Of a stretch of 64,000 bases of DNA, positions 1-8,511 are shown one piece after another (position 1 is the stretch's first letter; each line of letters opens with the position of its first letter). The stretch covers positions 87,830 to 151,829 of the forward strand of contig JAGXHA010000063.1 in assembly GCA_024636475.1 (NCBI GenBank), given 5' to 3'. This DNA is from Roseobacter sp. Lineage in GTDB: Bacteria; Pseudomonadota; Alphaproteobacteria; Rhodobacterales; Rhodobacteraceae. The notes beneath the pieces were generated by a model. That model ran no database searches. It was given only the letters and a program-made list of their open reading frames with translations, and was not told the origin of the DNA. The position numbers and the translations under genes are program-made.

Positions 1-1752
1 AAAATCACCGGCAGTGATCCGCCGCCGCTCGAAATTGCCAGATTGATCTGCATCGACGGGAATATAATGCTCTTGTTCGACCAAGATTTTGATCTTTGCC
101 GCAATCTTGTCAGCCAGAACCACCGTATGGTGATGGTCTGACAGCTGATCCACAGGATCAGACCACTCACGGTCGTCTGTTTCTTCGGTTTTTTCGACTA
201 AAGGCCACAAATCAACACGACCGGGCAGGGCGGATTTAGACGCAATATGCTTGCTGTCCGCCTCAAATCCGGCGCTGGCATGGGCCTCAAAGCTGGTGTC
301 GACCAGTTGCAAGATGGCAGAGGACGACCGAAACGAATAATCCAGACTGCGCCGTTGAAAAATCTGGCCAGCGTCGGTGATCTTTCCGCCGAACAAGGTC
401 TGTTTGTGGTCGAATTCGCGCGGGTCCGCCCCTTGGAACGAATAAATGGACTGCTTTTTATCACCAACGACGAACAGCGTGCGCGCGCCATCTTGATGCG
501 CGCCATCGCCACTGTAAAATTCGTCTGCCAGCTTTTCGATGACATCCCATTGCCGCGGGCTTGTGTCTTGTGCTTCGTCCACCAGAATATGATCAATGCC
601 CCCGTCAATGCGGTAAAGCACCCAAGCCGCGACCGCCGGATTGGTCAGAAGGGCGCGGGCTTTCAGGATCAGATCGTCAAAATCCAGCCAGCCGCGCTTT
701 TGTTTTTCCAGCGCGTACCGTTTTAGAAAGGCGTGTGCGAATTGGTGCAGCACATGGGTGCGTTGCGCAGCTTTTAGCGCCAGTCGCGCATCGCGGGCAG
801 CCTCGACCCGTGCCATCAGATCGTCAACCTGAGACATGACATGGGCCAAAACTTTTTGGGTCGCCTTGGTGGGAACTGCGCCAATTTTGGCGCTGTACGG
901 CGAAGCGGCAGTACCTCCCGTCAGAAAGATACCTTCCAGAACGGGCAGGGCGGTGATGTCCAAAGCCTTGATGCTTTTCAGCTTTTCCGCATTCTTTTGG
1001 TCGGTAGCGCTTTTGTCTTTCATCGCTGTGATCATCTCAGCGATGATATCGGCCTCGGACCCCAGAAAAACCGACGCAGAAATATGATCTTCGTTCAGCC
1101 CTCGTGGTTGATCGAACAGCGCGAGCGTACCGTCCCAAGACAATGCGTCGGAAAACCCTTCGCGTTCACCTACAATGGCACTGGTCAGCTTGCTGAAATC
1201 CTCGCCCGTGTAATCTCTGGCCAGTGCAGTCACAAGCGGACCATCATGGTCTTCGACCATGCTATCGACGATTTCGGCACGCAGCAGATCAGCCGCGCGG
1301 TCTTCTATTTCGGTGAACTGGGGGCTGACCCCCGCCTCAAGAGGAAATCTTCGCAATAGAGACGCACAAAACGAGTGGATGGTTTGAATTTTGAGTCCAC
1401 CGGGGGTCTCGATCGCACGAGCAAACAAGGTACGCGCCATTCGCAGTTTTTCAGGTGTGAAGGCATCCGTTATCCCAAGATCAGCTAAAGATTTGCGCAG
1501 ATCATCATCTTTCAGCATCGCCCAAGCGCCCAGCCGTTTGAACAGCCGGTTCTGCATCTCTGAGGCTGCGGCTTTGGTATAGGTGAGACACAAGATATGC
1601 TGCGGCTCGACCTCGTTAAGCAGCAATCGCGCAACGCGGTCTGTCAGAACGCGGGTCTTGCCCGAACCGGCATTTGCCCCCAACCAAGTCGAAGCATCCG
1701 GGCGTGCTGCATCAATCTGGGCGCGGGTCGCATCATCAAAGGGGGCGGTCAT
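1..1752 (-). CDS. addA: AddA helicase-nuclease subunit, double-strand break repair (C-terminus cut by window edge)
   Basis: Only the first 584 residues are in the window; family members are roughly 1,100 residues, so the second helicase half and the C-terminal RecB-type nuclease lie off the left edge. The visible part is a UvrD/Rep superfamily 1A helicase: Walker A GANAGSGKT at residues 25-33, motif II VDEAQD near residue 390, and a motif III-like QSIYSFQGAD near 435. AddA pairs with AddB to resect double-strand ends for RecA loading, replacing RecBCD. The ATG overlaps the addB stop as ATGA (1749-1752), implying translational coupling. Reads as a normal, intact copy as far as it can be seen. 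Confidence 0.95.
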   Translation of the reverse strand, partial: MTAPFDDATRAQIDAARPDASTWLGANAGSGKTRVLTDRVARLLLNEVEPQHILCLTYTKAAASEMQNRLFKRLGAWAMLKDDDLRKSLADLGITDAFTPEKLRMARTLFARAIETPGGLKIQTIHSFCASLLRRFPLEAGVSPQFTEIEDRAADLLRAEIVDSMVEDHDGPLVTALARDYTGEDFSKLTSAIVGEREGFSDALSWDGTLALFDQPRGLNEDHISASVFLGSEADIIAEMITAMKDKSATDQKNAEKLKSIKALDITALPVLEGIFLTGGTAASPYSAKIGAVPTKATQKVLAHVMSQVDDLMARVEAARDARLALKAAQRTHVLHQFAHAFLKRYALEKQKRGWLDFDDLILKARALLTNPAVAAWVLYRIDGGIDHILVDEAQDTSPRQWDVIEKLADEFYSGDGAHQDGARTLFVVGDKKQSIYSFQGADPREFDHKQTLFGGKITDAGQIFQRRSLDYSFRSSSAILQLVDTSFEAHASAGFEADSKHIASKSALPGRVDLWPLVEKTEETDDREWSDPVDQLSDHHHTVVLADKIAAKIKILVEQEHYIPVDADQSGNFERRRITAGDF

Positions 1753-4718
1753 GTCAAATCCTCCGGCGTGGGTTCGGTGGTGGCATCCCATTCGCCAAAC
1801 CGGGCCAGCTGGTCATAGTCGCCGGCAAAATCAGTCGTCTTGACCATCCGCCGCGAGGTAAACCCCTGATCGTCTGAAAGATAACTGGTCATCAGGGCAT
1901 GCAGCTTTGCAAGCACCTCATGAGGTGGTTCTTCTTCAAGTGGTGCTGCCAGTTCGACCGGATTGCTGCCCAACCCGATATAGGCGGCCTGTGCGACAGG
2001 TGCTGCGCCAATTTCCTTGAACCCGCCTTCTTCGACCATTGCCGCCTCAAGCAACAATTGCTTGTCGAATGCTTTTTGTTCGGCCTTGCTTGGCGGCGTG
2101 CCGGTTTTGTAGTCATAGATCAGAATGTCACCGTCATCGGTTCGGTCGATCCGGTCGGCAAAACCCGTGAGCGTAAAGCCAAGATCGGCGAAACTATGAC
2201 TGCCCTTGGCGGCCTTCTCGAAAGCAGCGGGGCTGGAATAACGTTGGCGCTTGATCTCATTCTCGATAAACCAATCTGCGATGCGTTCGATCTTGGTCAG
2301 CCACATCACGCGCGCAGCAGGCCAAGGGGCTTGTTCCTCCAGCACGTGTGATGCGGTTTCTAACAAACAGGATTTAGTGAGTTTTGCCGGATCAGCCGCT
2401 ACGGACTTGATGAATTTTTCCATGATTTCGTGGACGATAACACCACGCACTGGCGCATCCGGGGATTGAACCAGCGGGTTAAGTGCGCGCAGCTTCAGGC
2501 TGTGCTTGGCGTAAACGGCATAGGGATCGCGGATAAGGCGCTTGATTTCCGTCACCGACAACGCATGTGGCCGTGCGGCCTTTGGCGGGCGTGGCGAGGG
2601 TCGGGTCGCAGGGGGCATCCTTTGAACGGCTTCCAAGGCGCGGGCTTGTTGCAACCAGTGATCTCCACGTTTGATCATGGCCTTCCAGGCGTCATCGCCG
2701 CCTTGCTGCGGCAGGCCGTTCAACAGGTTTCCAAGCCGGTTGAGCCAGCGGGACGGAACGGTTTCCGCCTCGTCTGACCGAATGGCGCGGCTCAGGCAGA
2801 CCTCGGGGGCACCAATGGATTGTTGGTAGTCATGCGCCGAAAGCCCGATCCGCCGTTCAGGCAGCAATAGACCCGCCTTGAGCCGCATCTGCCTGTTCAG
2901 CCAGGGATCGGGCGGCGGTGCCTCAGGCCATGTGCTATCGTTCAGTCCCCCCATGATCACCAGGTCCGCCCCCTGAACACGCGCCTCCATCGTGCCCCAG
3001 ATCATCACATGGGGGTGTGGGGCGTCTCGTTCACGGATTTCACCATTCTGCAAAAGTGCACTGACAAGATCAGCATAGTCCGACGCCGACATTTCGCCCC
3101 CGTATTGCGCGTTCGCCGCCAGATCGGTCATTACCATGCTGGCTTGTTCGCCCGCGCTTTGGTTCCATAGCCAGTTTTCAGTATGAGGGTTTGATCCGTC
3201 GGCAATTTCATTTGCGCGCGCCAGATGGGCCGTCACCCATTCTTCAAGCGGCTGATCGTCAGATATCTCAAGGTTCGTGAAATGTGCGCCGACCCAAATT
3301 GCCCACGCATCCATTTGATCGGGGTTGTCGGAGCGCTCAACAGATTTACGCGCAAGCCGCAAAATCCCGTCGGCATCTGGATACGGCAGGCCATCGCGCC
3401 GCAATTGCAACTCCAACCGCTGCGTATAAAGCTGATGAAGATTGCGATGGCCACCGCTGTGGGTCAGCGGATGCTTTAGCAGTGTCAGCAACGCTTCTGA
3501 ATCCAGCTTGCGCAGAAACAGATCGGCCACATGCCGCAGAAAACGACCGGGTGGCGACAGGTGAAGCGGCGATCCGGCGCTGTCATCGGGTACAATGTTC
3601 CAGCGGTCCAACGCGGATGTGACCTGCCGCGACAGCATCCGGTCAGGGGTAATAAGCGCTGCAGTTTGCCCGTCTTCCACGGCCTGCCGCAATCGCATCG
3701 CAATCGCGAGCGCTTCGGCGCGCGGCGTAGGGGCCTGAATCAAGGTCAGACCTCGGGTCGCTTTCGCGAGATCGGGCAGTTTCGGCCCTTCAGTTAACCA
3801 GACATGCGTAACAGGCGCCGGGCGCAGCGACAGGGAAACCAGCGCATTGCGTTCGGACGATGGCGGAGCTTTGTCCGTCCAGGCGTCGATTTTGCTGCGC
3901 TGCATATCAAGGCTGCGCAGCAAATCGCGGAACCTGTATTGCGGGTGGTCTTGCGAAAGTTTCTCTTGATCTTCGCCCAGATCCGTCCAGACCGCGCTGG
4001 GCATCTCAAAGTCGAACCCCGGAAGGATGATGGCCCCTTGCGGCAGGCGCGCCACGGCTTGCATCAACATTGCCGAGGTGCCGCGTGATCCGGTTGAGCC
4101 GGCGACAATAATTGGGTTTTGGGGCGGCGTTTCTTGCCATTCCGCGATCAGTTGCAAGACGATCTGGCGTTGCCGTGCGCGTGGATCGGGGCGGGTCACG
4201 CTTTCGCCAAGATAGCGGTGCGCAATATCCAGAAACTGCTTGGCCCGTTCCCAATGCCCCGATTGATCGCTGACATCCAGATTGGTGACAGCATCCACAG
4301 GGACACCTTCGCCCTGCATTTCGTCAATCAACCCAGCCAGGCTATCTGACAGATCATAAAGGGATGCGCGGGGCGCAAGATCAGGCGCTTGATCCAACAG
4401 TTTGGATACGAGGGTGATCAACTCTAGCCGCCGTCGCAAAGCAGGGCTGGGGGGCGGCAGGGATATGCCAGTGGCAAGGCTGTCCAGATTGTCGATCAGA
4501 TGGATGCGTGGCAAAAGGCTGGCGGGGCCAGCATCAAATAGCTCGCGCAAACGGCGCTGCATGCGGCGGGTGTTTACGATCAGATCGATCCGCGCCATGG
4601 CTTGAGGAGGATGGCCAGCGAGACGTTGCAATAATCCGTTTAACAGCTCTTTGGGAAAATCGACACCGGGCGCGAGGCCAAAGACCCGTGGGTCGCTAGA
4701 GGGATCAAACATCAGCAT
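1749..4718 (-). CDS. addB: AddB nuclease subunit, double-strand break repair
   Basis: A 989-residue protein of the usual alphaproteobacterial AddB length. The C-terminal third carries a RecB-family PD-(D/E)XK nuclease: an HEIMEKF helix near residue 765 and the catalytic strand DILIYDYKTGTPP near 860, followed by QLLLEAAM. The N-terminal part is helicase-like and takes part in DNA scanning in the family. I do not see the four-Cys iron-sulfur pattern known from Bacillus AddB. Translation may begin at 4718 or at an in-frame ATG two codons later (4712). Both lie inside the 3' end of the murU-like gene, so the start is coupled. It is followed directly by addA. Confidence 0.95.
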   Translation of the reverse strand: MLMFDPSSDPRVFGLAPGVDFPKELLNGLLQRLAGHPPQAMARIDLIVNTRRMQRRLRELFDAGPASLLPRIHLIDNLDSLATGISLPPPSPALRRRLELITLVSKLLDQAPDLAPRASLYDLSDSLAGLIDEMQGEGVPVDAVTNLDVSDQSGHWERAKQFLDIAHRYLGESVTRPDPRARQRQIVLQLIAEWQETPPQNPIIVAGSTGSRGTSAMLMQAVARLPQGAIILPGFDFEMPSAVWTDLGEDQEKLSQDHPQYRFRDLLRSLDMQRSKIDAWTDKAPPSSERNALVSLSLRPAPVTHVWLTEGPKLPDLAKATRGLTLIQAPTPRAEALAIAMRLRQAVEDGQTAALITPDRMLSRQVTSALDRWNIVPDDSAGSPLHLSPPGRFLRHVADLFLRKLDSEALLTLLKHPLTHSGGHRNLHQLYTQRLELQLRRDGLPYPDADGILRLARKSVERSDNPDQMDAWAIWVGAHFTNLEISDDQPLEEWVTAHLARANEIADGSNPHTENWLWNQSAGEQASMVMTDLAANAQYGGEMSASDYADLVSALLQNGEIRERDAPHPHVMIWGTMEARVQGADLVIMGGLNDSTWPEAPPPDPWLNRQMRLKAGLLLPERRIGLSAHDYQQSIGAPEVCLSRAIRSDEAETVPSRWLNRLGNLLNGLPQQGGDDAWKAMIKRGDHWLQQARALEAVQRMPPATRPSPRPPKAARPHALSVTEIKRLIRDPYAVYAKHSLKLRALNPLVQSPDAPVRGVIVHEIMEKFIKSVAADPAKLTKSCLLETASHVLEEQAPWPAARVMWLTKIERIADWFIENEIKRQRYSSPAAFEKAAKGSHSFADLGFTLTGFADRIDRTDDGDILIYDYKTGTPPSKAEQKAFDKQLLLEAAMVEEGGFKEIGAAPVAQAAYIGLGSNPVELAAPLEEEPPHEVLAKLHALMTSYLSDDQGFTSRRMVKTTDFAGDYDQLARFGEWDATTEPTPEDLT

Positions 4719-5397
4719 TCCTCAACATTTCTTCGGCAAGGGTGATCCCTTCGGGATGGCCGACGTCACACCAGTGGCCCGGATAGGTGATGCCAAACAT
4801 ACGGCCCTGTGCCAACATCTTGTCCCACAACAGATTCAAGGAGAATACAGAGGCCGAAATAGTCTCTAACAAGTCAGTCTTGATGATTTGCACACCGCCG
4901 TAGACCACCCCGGGCCCGCGCGTAAGCTGCCCGTCCTTGGCCAAAATAAAGTCGCCTGAACCGGTGTGGCCAACAGCGTGATCAACCGGGATACCGATCA
5001 AAAGCGCATCCATGATCGCAGGGTTCCATGCGTTTGACAGCATCGCAAGCGGGTTTGGCCCCGCCCAAATGGCATCAGTGTTCATCGTAAAAACCGGGCC
5101 ATCACCAAGCAGGGGCAACGCATTGCGCAGCCCGCCGCCTGTCTCAAGTATCTCGGGTTTCTCGACAATTGTCTGAACACCGCGATCTGCCAGGTGATGC
5201 AGCAACGGCTCGGGTTTGTAGTGCAGGTTTGCGACAATTCGGTCCGGTGAAACCGCCCTAGCCAGATCAAGTGCATGATCAATCAGCGGGCGGCCAGCGA
5301 CCTTGACCATCGGTTTTGGCTGATCCTTGGTCAAATGCTTCATCCGCGTGCCAAAGCCCGCAGCAAACATCATCACGGCGTTGGGTGTGTCGCGCAT
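4705..5397 (-). CDS. murU: Nucleotidyltransferase, MurU-like (MurNAc-1-phosphate uridylyltransferase)
   Basis: A 230-residue sugar-1-phosphate nucleotidyltransferase. The N-terminal nucleotide-binding signature AAGFGTRMKHLT is at about residues 12-23, followed by KPMVKVAGRPLIDHAL. Later metal-binding aspartates sit in FTMNTDAIW. In the recycling pathway known from Pseudomonas, AmgK phosphorylates MurNAc and MurU makes UDP-MurNAc, bypassing de novo synthesis and its fosfomycin-sensitive step. The gene directly upstream is an AmgK-like kinase, overlapping by 25 nt, and this pairing is the main reason for the MurU call. Without it the sequence only supports a NTP_transferase-family protein. Substrate specificity is inferred. 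Confidence 0.8.
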   Translation of the reverse strand: MRDTPNAVMMFAAGFGTRMKHLTKDQPKPMVKVAGRPLIDHALDLARAVSPDRIVANLHYKPEPLLHHLADRGVQTIVEKPEILETGGGLRNALPLLGDGPVFTMNTDAIWAGPNPLAMLSNAWNPAIMDALLIGIPVDHAVGHTGSGDFILAKDGQLTRGPGVVYGGVQIIKTDLLETISASVFSLNLLWDKMLAQGRMFGITYPGHWCDVGHPEGITLAEEMLRNADV

Positions 5398-6377
5398 CGC
5401 GTTTTCAGATCCTTCAGGAATTCGGGGCTTGGGCAGGGGAGTGTTGTGTTCACAAATTCAGCCAAATCGGCCAGATCCGGGTGATCAAGGTTGCGTTGCA
5501 GATACCCCCAGACACGCGGGATAAAGTCTACATAATGGGCCTTGCCGTCCCGCAGGCAAAGACGCGCAAAAATTCCTAAAATCCGTAGATTGCGCTGAAT
5601 GCCCAACACGGCATAGGCGGTGCGGAAATCTTTGGGTTCCGTGTTCGTGTGGCTGATATAGTGGTCGATCATCTTGGCCTCGACCTGGAGCGAGACATCG
5701 CGGCGGGCGTCTTGCAGGATCGACACCAGATCGTAAGCGGGGTGGCCCAATAACGCGTCCTGGAAATCCAGCAATCCAACGCGCGCAACGCCTGTGCGGT
5801 CGGGCAGCCACAAAAGGTTTTCCGCATGAAAATCTCGCAAAATGACGACATACGGGACTTGATCAAGCTGTCGTGCAAGCGGGCGAAATAAAAGGTCAAA
5901 CTGCGCAAATGCGTCTGGCTTTCCTGCATACCATTCAAACGCCGGATCCGTCATCGCAACCAGCCAGTTTGAATCGCAGACTGGCAAATCGGGGATGCTG
6001 GCTTGATGCAGGTGCAAAAGCGTATCCGTTGCCGCAGTGTATAGCGCGTTAGCCGTCCCAACGGTTTCGGACATCAAACGCGCAAACAGGGCATCGCCAA
6101 GGTCTTCGATCAGCAAAAAACCGTTTTGGCTATCTTGCGCCAATATGTGCGGCGCAGACAGGCCGTTCTTGATCAAAAACCTAGCAACTAGGACAAAGGG
6201 ACGTATATCTTCGCCTTTGTCAGCGGGGGCATCCATGAAAACGGCATTGGTACCATCGGCCTTTGTCAGCCTGTCGTACCGGCGGTTAGACGCGTCCCCG
6301 GCCAGCAAAATGCGACTGGCCTGCCCCCAACCTGCAGCGTCGATAAATGTTTTTGCGGCATCAGAACGGGTGCTCAT
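5373..6377 (-). CDS. amgK: Phosphotransferase, AmgK-like (anomeric MurNAc/GlcNAc kinase)
   Basis: A 334-residue aminoglycoside-phosphotransferase (APH) fold kinase. The catalytic loop reads RDFHAENLLW near residue 180 and the magnesium-binding loop LLDFQDALLGHPAYDL near 204, the arrangement seen in AmgK proteins. It begins with an ATGA overlap with tsaE and overlaps the murU-like gene at its end. The tsaE-amgK-murU order supports a cell-wall sugar recycling kinase rather than drug resistance. Without this context only an APH-family phosphotransferase could be claimed. Confidence 0.8.
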   Translation of the reverse strand: MSTRSDAAKTFIDAAGWGQASRILLAGDASNRRYDRLTKADGTNAVFMDAPADKGEDIRPFVLVARFLIKNGLSAPHILAQDSQNGFLLIEDLGDALFARLMSETVGTANALYTAATDTLLHLHQASIPDLPVCDSNWLVAMTDPAFEWYAGKPDAFAQFDLLFRPLARQLDQVPYVVILRDFHAENLLWLPDRTGVARVGLLDFQDALLGHPAYDLVSILQDARRDVSLQVEAKMIDHYISHTNTEPKDFRTAYAVLGIQRNLRILGIFARLCLRDGKAHYVDFIPRVWGYLQRNLDHPDLADLAEFVNTTLPCPSPEFLKDLKTRCATHPTP

Positions 6378-6844
6378 TTACGCCATCCGCTCAATTTTTC
6401 AGTCCATTTATCCGCGCTCCAAGCCGCTGTCAGCCTGCGGGCATCATCAGAGGTTGTCTCAAAAGCGAGTTCCAAAGCAGCGTCAGGCTTGAGAACACCC
6501 AGCCTGTCGGGCCATTCGACCAAACAAATCGCATCTTCAAAAGCATCCGTTAACCCCAACTCCTCGATCTCGAATGTCGAGGTGATACGGTACAGATCAG
6601 CATGCCAGATCTGACCTGCAGTGGTGTCATAGGTCTGGATCAGCGTGAATGTTGGCGAAGGCACGTCTTCGGATTGGATCAGCAAGGATTGGATCAAGGA
6701 CCTTGCAAAATGGGTCTTGCCTGCGCCGACATCCCCGGTCAGCAAAACTGTATCACCCGAGGACAGGGACGCACCAAGGCTGCGGGCGGCTTTTGCGGTA
6801 TGCTCCGCATTTTGCAGATCAAGGGAAAGGGTGTGTTTCAACAT
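6374..6844 (-). CDS. tsaE: tRNA threonylcarbamoyladenosine biosynthesis ATPase TsaE
   Basis: 156 residues, the usual TsaE size. The P-loop LTGDVGAGKTHFARSL spans about residues 35-50, followed by the conserved SPTFTLIQTY and a Walker B-like HADLYRI segment. TsaE is the ATPase partner of TsaB and TsaD in forming t6A37 in ANN-decoding tRNAs. Its partner gene tsaD is also in this window (37485-38570) but far away. This looks like the first gene of the tsaE-amgK-murU-addB-addA operon. It has only a weak Shine-Dalgarno sequence. Confidence 0.95.
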   Translation of the reverse strand: MLKHTLSLDLQNAEHTAKAARSLGASLSSGDTVLLTGDVGAGKTHFARSLIQSLLIQSEDVPSPTFTLIQTYDTTAGQIWHADLYRITSTFEIEELGLTDAFEDAICLVEWPDRLGVLKPDAALELAFETTSDDARRLTAAWSADKWTEKLSGWRK

Positions 6845-6894
6845 AAGCCCAAGCTACTTGGCAGGGCTGGTCCGCCGCAAGGCGAAAGCTGACT

Positions 6895-8415
6895 TTAGGT
6901 GCCTTGTGTCAGTTCGGGAAAGGACGCTGCTGATCCGCTTTGATCAAGTTTTTTGACGATATGGAACCTGATCAATGTGGCGCCGGACACAATCGGAGAG
7001 ATTACACATGTCATGGGTGTGTTATCGGTCAGATAGATCGGGATGCTCCAGCATTTGCGGTCTGAAAAACTGCGCACGAAACCTTCGATTTCTTCCCACA
7101 TGGGGTTAGGGGCCGACTTGCGTTTCCAGTCTTGGATCGCGTCATAAATCGTGACGTCTGCAAAGCTGGTTTCAGGATCAACCTGCCAGAGTTTTTGGTA
7201 GGCAGTGTTCGAGAAGGTCAGAATACCCGAGCATGAAAACACAGCGATTCCGTCATCCAGCGTGTCCAGCATGGATTGACCAAGCTCAAGTTCGGCGCGG
7301 AAATTGCGGGTCAGGCTGACCTCGGCGCTGATATCTTCGATCAGGAACGCTGTCGCCCCGTCGGGGTGCGGTCTGCCCTTCACCCGAAAGGTCTGTCCGG
7401 AATCCAAAGACCAGGTATCCTCGTATCTGCCATCGTTTGCGGCGGTTACCAGTTCTGAAATTGCGGTACGCCAGTCTGCATAGTTCTTTGGCTCTGGCAT
7501 CTTGCGTGTTTCGCGCAAACGGTCAAAAAATGTTTGCAACGCAGGTCTTGCGCTTAGAAATTCGGCCCGCAACCCTGTCAGGTCAACAAGTGCCGGGTTG
7601 AACAAAGCCAACTGGCCGTTCCGGTCAAAAATAGCGAGCCCAATAGACAGTTGTGCAAAGGTTTTTGTGAGCGTCTGAACGAAATTGCGTTGCGCCTCTT
7701 CGGCATGCACAAGAGTGCTGATGCAGATCGCCTGATAGATGATGACATCGTCAAATTTCGTCTGGCTTATGTCGAACCATTCTTTTTTACCTGTCGCAGC
7801 ATCGCGCAGGGAAACGCGTAGTGATCCTGTTGTGTCCACCGCCGTAAAGATAGGCTGCTCTTCGACGGACATGCCCGGACAGACGCGCGCCTGTAATTTC
7901 CCGTATGCTGGATTCCACCACAGTAAATCCCCCTCGTGATTTGTTTTCCAAACCGGAATCGTGAGGCTGGCGGCAAGTCTTTGGGACAGAATGTGATTTT
8001 CAACGGTGCTTCCCGCGTTGTCCTTGGGAAGGCTCAGGAATTGAACTCTGTTCAGTCCGTTTTCCCATGTGATGTTCACTTGTGTGGGGGCGTTCATATC
8101 GACCGCATAAAGTGTTTGGCTGCCGGAGCCTGCTGGTTTTGGCTGCATTGGGAAGAGTGTAAAGCGGTCCACGATCTTTTCACGCAGATCGCTCCATTCG
8201 TGAAATCCAGCTTCGAGAGGGGCCAGTTCCCGCGTGGCGTCGGTGGCGTGTTGCAAAACCCCGTGGTCAAAAAGGTAAATCATCTCTGTTTCAGGTGCAG
8301 GGCGCTGTTCCAAGCGCACCTTCCGCCGACCCTGCGCATTGATCCAGAAAAATGCGATCGAGCCGCAAAAAAGGGCGACGCATATGATCACAACGATATC
8401 AAAAGGGCTGATCAA
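6895..8415 (-). CDS. Membrane-anchored PAS-domain protein without a kinase domain
   Basis: About 506 residues. One N-terminal membrane segment lies at about residues 5-25. Three PAS-like modules follow, recognisable by the segments IPVWKTNHEGDLLWWNPAY (about 153-171), GLAIFDRNGQLALFNPAL (about 259-276) and GIAVFSCSGILTFSNTAY (about 389-406). No histidine-kinase H, N or G box, GGDEF, EAL or methyl-accepting domain is visible, so it is a sensor-like protein with no output domain. I place the start at TTG 8415 because AAAGGA lies 7 nt upstream and the protein then begins just before the membrane helix. The reading frame also stays open to a TTG at 8448, whose ribosome site is badly spaced. It is co-directional with regB, 96 nt downstream of it. 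Function unknown; a role with RegB is only inferred from position. Confidence 0.8.
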   Translation of the reverse strand: MISPFDIVVIICVALFCGSIAFFWINAQGRRKVRLEQRPAPETEMIYLFDHGVLQHATDATRELAPLEAGFHEWSDLREKIVDRFTLFPMQPKPAGSGSQTLYAVDMNAPTQVNITWENGLNRVQFLSLPKDNAGSTVENHILSQRLAASLTIPVWKTNHEGDLLWWNPAYGKLQARVCPGMSVEEQPIFTAVDTTGSLRVSLRDAATGKKEWFDISQTKFDDVIIYQAICISTLVHAEEAQRNFVQTLTKTFAQLSIGLAIFDRNGQLALFNPALVDLTGLRAEFLSARPALQTFFDRLRETRKMPEPKNYADWRTAISELVTAANDGRYEDTWSLDSGQTFRVKGRPHPDGATAFLIEDISAEVSLTRNFRAELELGQSMLDTLDDGIAVFSCSGILTFSNTAYQKLWQVDPETSFADVTIYDAIQDWKRKSAPNPMWEEIEGFVRSFSDRKCWSIPIYLTDNTPMTCVISPIVSGATLIRFHIVKKLDQSGSAASFPELTQGT

Positions 8416-8511
8416 GCGGTAATCCTTTAGGCAATATCGCGGTAACAAACCCTCAAAGTGTTAATGTTTGGTTAATGACCATAAAACAGGTCTGTGCCGG
8501 ATCAGAATAAA

